Positions 1 through 4,281 of a DNA stretch of 8,807 nucleotides are shown here, in pieces. The stretch comes from Acidobacteriota bacterium. Its GTDB lineage: Bacteria; Acidobacteriota; Vicinamibacteria; Vicinamibacterales; UBA823. The position numbers and the translations under genes are program-made. Where the stretch lies: positions 1 to 8,807 of the forward strand of contig DODG01000090.1 of NCBI GenBank assembly GCA_003509065.1. The letters are read 5' to 3'. The notes beneath the pieces are model-generated. The model worked only from the letters and a program-made list of their open reading frames with translations, was not told where the DNA came from and ran no database searches. Each line of letters opens with the position of its first letter. Position 1 is the first letter of the stretch.

Positions 1-943
1 GTCCCTCGTCGGTAATCCGAGAGTTAATCATTGGCGCAGAATAGACGCGACCGTCGAGAATAATCGCTAACTGTCGACCAACATTCTGCCCTGTCACATC
101 CCCGAACTTACGGGCCCCTTCACGATTTAACGAAAAACTGACAGCTGGTAGATTATTCTCAGAGAGAGTTGGACGTGCATTCCGCAAATCTCGCCCGCTC
201 ACAGGCGCAACCTGCCGAACTATATAAAAAAGGTTCTGTGGCATGGCACCCGGGCTCACGGTGCCATCAACACCAGAAATAATCTCCATTCCAGCGGGAA
301 CCACCCCACCGTTCGCCTGTAACAGTGCTTGGCGAGTCGCTGACGGTCCCTGCTCTACGATTTTGAACTCCAACAGCGCCGTCGAGCGAATAATCTCCTT
401 GGCGCGTGCAATATCAGTCACACCTGGAAGTTGCACAAGGATTTGATCCCCACCTACACTGTGTGGAGCTACAATGGGTTCCGCAACCCCGAGTTCGTTG
501 ACACGTCGTTCGATCGTCTGCAAGGCTTGCCGAACAGCTTCCTCGCGTAAAGAAACCGCCATATTTGGTCTAAGCTCGAATGCATAGCGACCGCCTGCAC
601 CGGATTCCCGTGTGAACAGAGCTTGTAATTGTTCGTCGGCCACACGTCGAAATTCGGCATCCTGCTCCGTGGACACCCCCTCCACATGAAAGCGTGAGGC
701 ACTGTCTGAAGCAATTTCACCGACCACGATATTCTGGGCTAACAATATGGACCGCAACCGCTCTTGACTGGACTCGGTTTCCAAGCGCAGGGCATCATCG
801 GTCTGCACCCGCAAGACCATGTGCACGCCGCCCTTTAAATCAAGGCCGAGCCGAACCTTTTCTTCAGGAGGATAGACGGACCATACGGCCAATGCCACCA
901 CACCAAGAATCGTGATGATTTTCCAACGAAGGTTGGTCTGCAT
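1..943 (-). CDS. secD: Protein translocase subunit SecD, N-terminal 314 residues (cut by window edge)
   Basis: SecD is the membrane subunit that, with SecF and YajC, uses the proton-motive force to help SecYEG release exported proteins on the periplasmic side. The reading frame is open from ATG at 943 to base 1, giving the first 314 residues; the C-terminal transmembrane bundle lies outside the window. Visible features are a first membrane helix at about residues 8-24, the hallmark GLDLKGG at 33-39, the P1 periplasmic segment with IERRVNELGVAEPIV at 144-158 and QLPGV at 171-175, and LAIILDGRVYSAPMI at 292-306. The start is supported by GGAG at 950-953 on the minus strand, six bases from the ATG. 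It lies 13 bases after the yajC stop, so it is the third gene of a tgt-yajC-secD operon. The family assignment is secure. Confidence 0.97.
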   Translation of the reverse strand, partial: MQTNLRWKIITILGVVALAVWSVYPPEEKVRLGLDLKGGVHMVLRVQTDDALRLETESSQERLRSILLAQNIVVGEIASDSASRFHVEGVSTEQDAEFRRVADEQLQALFTRESGAGGRYAFELRPNMAVSLREEAVRQALQTIERRVNELGVAEPIVAPHSVGGDQILVQLPGVTDIARAKEIIRSTALLEFKIVEQGPSATRQALLQANGGVVPAGMEIISGVDGTVSPGAMPQNLFYIVRQVAPVSGRDLRNARPTLSENNLPAVSFSLNREGARKFGDVTGQNVGRQLAIILDGRVYSAPMINSRITDEG

Positions 944-956
944 TATGTACTCCGAC

Positions 957-1310
957 CTATGAATTGTTGGAGTCAGGAACGACCGGGTCCTGCCCTTGGT
1001 GTCCACCAACCGCCGCGCGTGACAGGTCTACGCGCACCTTATCAGCAATTTGAAGCTGTACGGTGCGTTCGTCATTCAACTTAGTGATAGTGCCATAAAG
1101 ACCGCTGGTCGTAACGACCCGGTCACCGACCTTCAACGAAGATTGAAATTCCTGCACCTTCTTCTGCTTCCGTTTCATCGGCAGAAGAATGATGAAATAG
1201 AAAATGGCCAGAATCATCGCGAACGGTAAAAACGTCACCCATACTGGAGCGTTATCAGCGGGAGACGCCATGGCAAATAATTTGGAAATATCCATAAGGG
1301 AAATAAGCAT
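957..1310 (-). CDS. yajC: Sec translocon accessory protein YajC
   Basis: This is a small single-pass inner-membrane protein that associates with SecDF and the Sec translocon. The 117-residue product has a short N-terminal segment and one hydrophobic helix at about residues 23-43, ending in LLPMKRKQKK, the typical basic stop-transfer. A compact cytoplasmic domain with the family signature VGDRVVTTSGLYGTI at 61-75 follows. Length and order match the YajC family (about 85-120 residues). I chose ATG at 1310, three bases after the tgt stop; a TTG at 1313 and in-frame ATGs at 1295 and 1271 are alternatives, and no strong Shine-Dalgarno decides among them. It is packed between tgt and secD and is probably translated by coupling to tgt. 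The C-terminal tail (about 101-117) is polar and unremarkable. Confidence 0.95.
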   Translation of the reverse strand: MLISLMDISKLFAMASPADNAPVWVTFLPFAMILAIFYFIILLPMKRKQKKVQEFQSSLKVGDRVVTTSGLYGTITKLNDERTVQLQIADKVRVDLSRAAVGGHQGQDPVVPDSNNS

Positions 1311-1313
1311 CAA

Positions 1314-2507
1314 TTAACTCATCGCTTCTTGTGATTCCCGCCCGGGCGTGCGGGGGTAGATCAGGCGGAACTCTTGTCTGAGCTCTTCAAGCGAGCCAAA
1401 CACAATAGCCTCCCTAATTCGTCGCATAGTGTCAAGGTAAAAGTGAAGGTTATGCAACGTGTTAAGGGTTGCTGACGTCATCTCGTGTGTGACAAACAGA
1501 TGTCTCAGATACGCACGGGAGTGATGACTGCAAACTTGACACTGACATGTCTCGTCAATCGGCCTGTCGTCTTCCTTGTAGCGGGCCTGTTTGATATTCA
1601 GGCGTCCGGTTGAAGTAAAAAGTTGTCCATTCCGAGCATTCCGAGTGGGTAAAACGCAGTCAAAAAGATCGATTCCACGTGCAGCCGCTTCCACTAAGTC
1701 ATCAGGCATGCCAGCGCCCATTAGATATCGTGGGCGATCGTACGGCAACTGTGGTGCCGTCTCAGCAACAACGTCATACATAAGATCATAAGGTTCACCA
1801 ACACTCAATCCGCCGATTGCATAGGCATCGAAACCCAAGGACACCGTATGTTGGACACTGCTAGCACGTAACTCTTTATAGATACCGCCCTGTATGATGC
1901 CGAACTGTGCCTGTTCAGGATTTGGGGACTGCGGGTCAGGCTGACCTGCCTCGTGGGTCTGCAATGATACGAATCTATTCCGAGCTCGGCTAGCCCACCG
2001 CAAGGTCCGTTCCATCGCTCGGCGAGTTGCCTCAACTGAACTAGGGTATGCTTCACACTCATCAAACACCATCGCAATATCCGAACCTAAGCGCCATTGA
2101 ATCGTCGCCACATCCTCTGGTGTTAAATGACATGCGCGACCGTCGATATGTGATCGAAAGGTGGCACCATCGTCGTTAATTGTGCGTCGGGACGCCAAAC
2201 TAAAGACTTGGTAGCCTCCACTATCTGTCATGATGGGCCGATCCCATGCCATGTAACGATGGAGCCCGCCTCGGCGGGCTATTAACTCAGCGCCAGGACG
2301 CAGGTATAGATGATAGGTGTTCGCCATCAGCATCTGTGCGCCAAGTTCTTGCAAGTTACGTTGCGTCACAGATTTCACTGCACCTCCGGTTCCAACAGGC
2401 ATAAACGCGGGAGTTTCGACAATACCGTGAGCGGTACGCATTTGTCCTCGGCGGGCAGCACCTGTGCTATGCAATACCTTAAAATCGAACATGCGGCTCA
2501 TTGACAT
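1314..2507 (-). CDS. tgt: Queuine tRNA-ribosyltransferase (tRNA-guanine transglycosylase)
   Basis: Tgt exchanges the wobble guanine 34 of GUN-anticodon tRNAs (Asp, Asn, His, Tyr) for the queuosine precursor preQ1. Family hallmarks are present in the 397-residue product: MTDSGGYQVFSL with Asp95 (active-site base), VFDE at 148-151, GIIQGG at 203-208, IGGLSVGEPY at 231-240, and DLFDCVLPTRNARNG at 280-294 with the expected catalytic nucleophile Asp283. The zinc site is CxCxxC (Cys321, 323, 326) plus His352 in the HNL motif. Length is normal, with a slightly extended Pro/Gln-rich loop at about 185-200. Three in-frame ATGs lie at 2507, 2501 and 2492. Family alignment favours the last (MFDFKVL), and none has a convincing Shine-Dalgarno. 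It is the first gene of the minus-strand tgt-yajC-secD operon. The common upstream partner queA is not next to it; ddl lies there, divergently transcribed. Confidence 0.97.
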   Translation of the reverse strand: MSMSRMFDFKVLHSTGAARRGQMRTAHGIVETPAFMPVGTGGAVKSVTQRNLQELGAQMLMANTYHLYLRPGAELIARRGGLHRYMAWDRPIMTDSGGYQVFSLASRRTINDDGATFRSHIDGRACHLTPEDVATIQWRLGSDIAMVFDECEAYPSSVEATRRAMERTLRWASRARNRFVSLQTHEAGQPDPQSPNPEQAQFGIIQGGIYKELRASSVQHTVSLGFDAYAIGGLSVGEPYDLMYDVVAETAPQLPYDRPRYLMGAGMPDDLVEAAARGIDLFDCVLPTRNARNGQLFTSTGRLNIKQARYKEDDRPIDETCQCQVCSHHSRAYLRHLFVTHEMTSATLNTLHNLHFYLDTMRRIREAIVFGSLEELRQEFRLIYPRTPGRESQEAMS

Positions 2508-2554
2508 ATACTAAACGAGAGTCAGATCTTCACACGCGTCACAAACCATTTATT

Positions 2555-2571
2555 GAGGTTTTTGATCAGTG
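2555..2571 (+). promoter_or_regulatory. Ribosome binding site and GTG start of ddl
   Basis: GAGG at 2555-2558 precedes the GTG at 2569 by ten bases. An in-frame TGA at 2563-2565 immediately upstream rules out any longer protein, and translation from the GTG gives the conserved Ddl N-terminus, so GTG is the start. The 61-bp gap to divergent tgt must also hold both promoters, but I could not identify a convincing -35/-10 pair for either. Confidence 0.6.
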
Positions 2572-3684
2572 GCTCAACTTCGAATAGGTCTAGTGTATGG
2601 CGGACGATCGCGCGAGCACGAAGTGTCTCTCGCGTCGGCTGCTTCAGTCATTAGCCATCTCGATCCATCTAAATACGAACCAGTGCCGATACGCATTGAC
2701 CGTGATGGACGATGGTTTTTCGACCACCAACCACCAACAGCCACCTCACCTGAACAAATCATTAAGGAATCCAGCCAAGGCCACGACACGGTTATCGACC
2801 CACGGAAACCGTATCCATCAGGAGTAAACCTGACGGGCAGTCCAACACCACTGTTAAGTGGTCTCGATTTGGACGTCATTTTCCCGGTCCTTCATGGACC
2901 ATACGGAGAGGACGGTACAGTCCAGGGCCTACTAGAAATGGCCGACATTCCCTACGTAGGAGCTGGAGTGTTAGCTTCAGCCGTCGGCACAGATAAAGCC
3001 TTCATGAAAAAACTATTTGGGGCCAAAGGACTACCTCAAGTGCTTTACATGGTCGTTCTTGAGCGAACATGGAAAGCTGATACCTCCGGGGTGCGCACAG
3101 AAGTGGCCAAACGACTTGGGCTTCCGGTCTTTGTCAAACCGGCAAACTTGGGATCGAGCGTTGGCATCTCAAAGGTGTCTAGCACCGAACAACTCGACGC
3201 AGCCATTGAACTGGCCTTCGCATACGACAGAAAGATCATCATAGAAGCAGCTGTTCCTGATGCACGTGATATTGAGTGCGCCATTCTTGGTAACGATGAA
3301 ACAGAAGTCTCAGTTCCTGGAGAAGCGATCGCATCTCGCGAGTTCTACGATTACGAAGCGAAATACCTCGACAACTCATCGGAGCTATGTATTCCAGCGG
3401 CACTGGATCCTGCTACGATTGATCAGGTGCGGCAATTCACAACTGACGCGTTTCATACGATCGAGTGCTCTGGGATGGCGCGAGTAGATTTTCTGATCGC
3501 TCGAGCGACTGGACAACTTTTTATCAACGAAATAAACACAATCCCAGGCTTTACTACTATCAGCATGTATGCAAAGCTTTGGGCGGCGAGTGGCATTACT
3601 TATTCAGAACTGCTCGATCGATTGATTCAGCTTGCACTTGATCGACACGCAGTAAAAAATGAACTAGGTAAGAACATGCCATAA
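2569..3684 (+). CDS. ddl: D-alanine--D-alanine ligase
   Basis: Ddl is a cytosolic ATP-grasp enzyme that joins two D-alanines to make the dipeptide added to UDP-MurNAc-tripeptide in peptidoglycan synthesis. The 371-residue product shows all family blocks. GRSREHEVSL contains the substrate-binding Glu18. HGPYGEDGTVQG lies at 109-120. VFVKPANLGSSVGIS at 187-201 carries the ATP-binding Lys190 and the active-site serine loop. EFYDYEAKY at 258-266 contains the omega-loop Tyr266. The magnesium-binding carboxylates are in RVDF (Asp307) and INEINTIPGFT (Glu321, Asn323). The tyrosine in the omega loop points to D-Ala-D-Ala rather than the D-Ala-D-Lac ligases of the VanA type. The gene stands alone on the plus strand, outside the dcw cluster where ddl often sits. 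The start is GTG, fixed by a TGA just upstream. Confidence 0.97.
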   Translation: MAQLRIGLVYGGRSREHEVSLASAASVISHLDPSKYEPVPIRIDRDGRWFFDHQPPTATSPEQIIKESSQGHDTVIDPRKPYPSGVNLTGSPTPLLSGLDLDVIFPVLHGPYGEDGTVQGLLEMADIPYVGAGVLASAVGTDKAFMKKLFGAKGLPQVLYMVVLERTWKADTSGVRTEVAKRLGLPVFVKPANLGSSVGISKVSSTEQLDAAIELAFAYDRKIIIEAAVPDARDIECAILGNDETEVSVPGEAIASREFYDYEAKYLDNSSELCIPAALDPATIDQVRQFTTDAFHTIECSGMARVDFLIARATGQLFINEINTIPGFTTISMYAKLWAASGITYSELLDRLIQLALDRHAVKNELGKNMP

Positions 3685-3774
3685 CGTAGTAACGAATACA
3701 TGCAAGCTGTAGGTCGCGGAAGGCTAAAGTGAACGACGTTTCGAACCGACATGACTTATGAGATGGTTCAGTTT

Positions 3775-3841
3775 TTGACATTCTGTGCATTTTATGCTTG
3801 ACAGTTTATTTTTCTTGTCAATAATCTATATCTAGTATGAT
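3775..3841 (+). promoter_or_regulatory. Candidate promoter region (overlapping -35/-10 boxes) upstream of the lysine-rich gene
   Basis: Three sigma70-like -35 boxes lie close together: TTGACA at 3775-3780, TTGACA at 3798-3803 and TTGTCA at 3815-3820. The best pairings are TTGACA 3798 with AATAAT at 3820-3825 (16-bp spacer, one mismatch in the -10) and TTGTCA 3815 with TATGAT at 3836-3841 (15-bp spacer, one mismatch in each box). The stretch is AT-rich compared with its surroundings. Transcription would start near 3832-3848, leaving a leader of about 70-90 bases before the tiny gene at 3920. The rest of 3685-3919 shows no coding region, tRNA or clear structure. This is motif matching only. Confidence 0.5.
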
Positions 3842-3907
3842 GTTTACGCGCTCAATCTACCTATTGTGATGGCTTGAATAGCTTGAGTTGATACAGATGG
3901 TCCCTTA

Positions 3908-3913
3908 AAGGAG
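3908..3913 (+). promoter_or_regulatory. Strong Shine-Dalgarno of the first lysine-rich gene
   Basis: AAGGAG lies six bases before the ATG at 3920, a near-perfect anti-16S match at good spacing. It is one of the strongest ribosome binding sites in the window and the main reason to believe that such a short reading frame is translated. Confidence 0.75.
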
Positions 3914-3919
3914 CGTTAA

Positions 3920-4000
3920 ATGGCTAAAAAGAAAGCTAAGAAGAAGAAGGCAGTCAAGCGGAAGGCAGCCAAGAAGAAGAAGGGCGCCAAGAAGAAGTAG
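3920..4000 (+). CDS. Tiny lysine-rich basic peptide (26 residues)
   Basis: This short gene encodes 26 residues: after the starting Met-Ala, 16 lysines, one arginine and one valine, with the remainder alanine and a single glycine. It begins MAKKKAKKKKAV and ends KKKKGAKKK. There are no hydrophobic segments, acidic residues or cysteines. Lysine is coded mostly by AAG (14 of 16), so the message is not a simple poly-A run. Evidence that it is real: AAGGAG six bases upstream, promoter-like boxes at 3775-3841, a rho-independent terminator 14 bases after the stop, and a second copy of the same design at 4129. The composition resembles the lysine/alanine tails of histone H1-like bacterial proteins, so a nucleic-acid- or ribosome-binding role in the cytoplasm is plausible, but this is inference. 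I recognise no named family. Its length is below the cutoff of most gene callers. Confidence 0.72.
   Translation: MAKKKAKKKKAVKRKAAKKKKGAKKK
3962..4000 (+). repeat. Direct repeat, copy 1 (3' end of first lysine-rich gene)
   Basis: These 39 bases match 4147-4185 at 38 positions; the only difference is GCC versus GCG in the penultimate alanine codon. They encode K-AA-KKKK-GA-KKK plus the TAG stop. The flanking DNA does not match, which suggests a local duplication confined to coding sequence, or strong selection on it. Confidence 0.85.
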
Positions 4001-4013
4001 CATCGAATGTTTT

Positions 4014-4046
4014 TTAGGGTGTCGTTTGGCACCCTAATTTTTTTTT
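4014..4046 (+). terminator. Rho-independent terminator after first lysine-rich gene
   Basis: TTAGGGTG at 4014-4021 pairs perfectly with CACCCTAA at 4030-4037. A T-G and a C-G pair can extend the stem to leave a GTTT loop. Nine consecutive T follow at 4038-4046. This is a textbook plus-strand intrinsic terminator, 14 bases after the stop codon at 4000. Confidence 0.9.
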
Positions 4047-4112
4047 GGATTGATTGGTAAACGTATTACAGAGATCACTGACGTAACCGGGCTTTAAAAT
4101 CTCCGAATGAAA

Positions 4113-4118
4113 GGGGGG
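4113..4118 (+). promoter_or_regulatory. Shine-Dalgarno of the second lysine-rich gene
   Basis: GGGGGG preceded by AAA forms AAAGGGGGG, ending ten bases before ATG 4129. It is purine-rich and in usable range, though less canonical than the AAGGAG of the first copy. A TAAAAT at 4095-4100 could be a -10 box, but I see no -35 at proper spacing. Confidence 0.5.
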
Positions 4119-4128
4119 ATAACTCATA

Positions 4129-4185
4129 ATGGCAAAGAAAAAGAAGAAGGCAGCCAAGAAGAAGAAGGGCGCGAAGAAGAAGTAG
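4129..4185 (+). CDS. Tiny lysine-rich basic peptide, second copy (18 residues)
   Basis: This is a shortened paralogue of the gene at 3920. It encodes 18 residues, of which 12 are lysine and the rest Met, Ala and one Gly, beginning MAKKKKKAA and ending KKKKGAKKK. The last 12 codons plus the stop are nearly identical in DNA to the first copy, while the leader and 5' codons differ. A G-rich Shine-Dalgarno lies ten bases upstream, and a 14-bp perfect hairpin begins 17 bases after the stop. A terminator separates the two genes, so this copy needs its own promoter or read-through. No promoter is clear. A role in nucleic-acid binding or charge neutralisation is only inferred from composition. A non-coding origin for the similarity is possible, but conservation of frame, start, stop and Shine-Dalgarno argues for translation. 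Confidence 0.65.
   Translation: MAKKKKKAAKKKKGAKKK
4147..4185 (+). repeat. Direct repeat, copy 2 (3' end of second lysine-rich gene)
   Basis: This is the partner of 3962-4000, with 38 of 39 bases identical and 185 bases between the copies. The repeat is in the same reading frame in both genes and ends exactly at the TAG stop. Confidence 0.85.
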
Positions 4186-4201
4186 CTCTTCAAATTCAAA
4201 G

Positions 4202-4236
4202 ACACTAAAGGGGGCACTAGTGGCCCCCTTTAGTGT
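4202..4236. terminator. 14-bp perfect hairpin between convergent genes (probable bidirectional terminator)
   Basis: ACACTAAAGGGGGC at 4202-4215 pairs completely with GCCCCCTTTAGTGT at 4223-4236 around a 7-base loop. It lies 17 bases after the second lysine-rich gene and 46 bases beyond the stop of the convergent HEAT-repeat gene. There is no T-run on the plus-strand side. On the minus-strand side the sequence after the stem is moderately T-rich (CTTTGAATTTG), so it may serve the minus-strand transcript better. Its placement fits a shared terminator or a 3'-end stabiliser. Confidence 0.7.
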
Positions 4237-4281
4237 GTACAACGCTGTAGTAATCTTCTTGACGAAGCTTGAGTAAGGGTT

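Noticed and set aside
243..915. Several 67-83 codon frames over the left end
   Set aside because: All lie within secD, whose minus-strand translation matches SecD motifs continuously across the same bases.
3842..3919. Possible riboswitch or structured leader before the first lysine-rich gene
   Set aside because: There is a short GCTTGA direct repeat and weak CTCAA/TTGAG pairing only; no known riboswitch core was recognised.
3920..4200. Simple-sequence AAG tract (microsatellite) explanation for the lysine-rich genes
   Set aside because: The tracts are interrupted by Ala, Gly, Val and Arg codons conserved in frame, and both copies have ribosome binding sites, stops and downstream hairpins, which a plain AAG repeat would not have.
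4014..4217. Minus-strand 67-codon frame rich in phenylalanine, resembling a membrane peptide
   Set aside because: It is the antisense shadow of the AAG-rich second lysine gene (CTT runs read as Phe/Leu), spans two hairpins and has no ribosome binding site.
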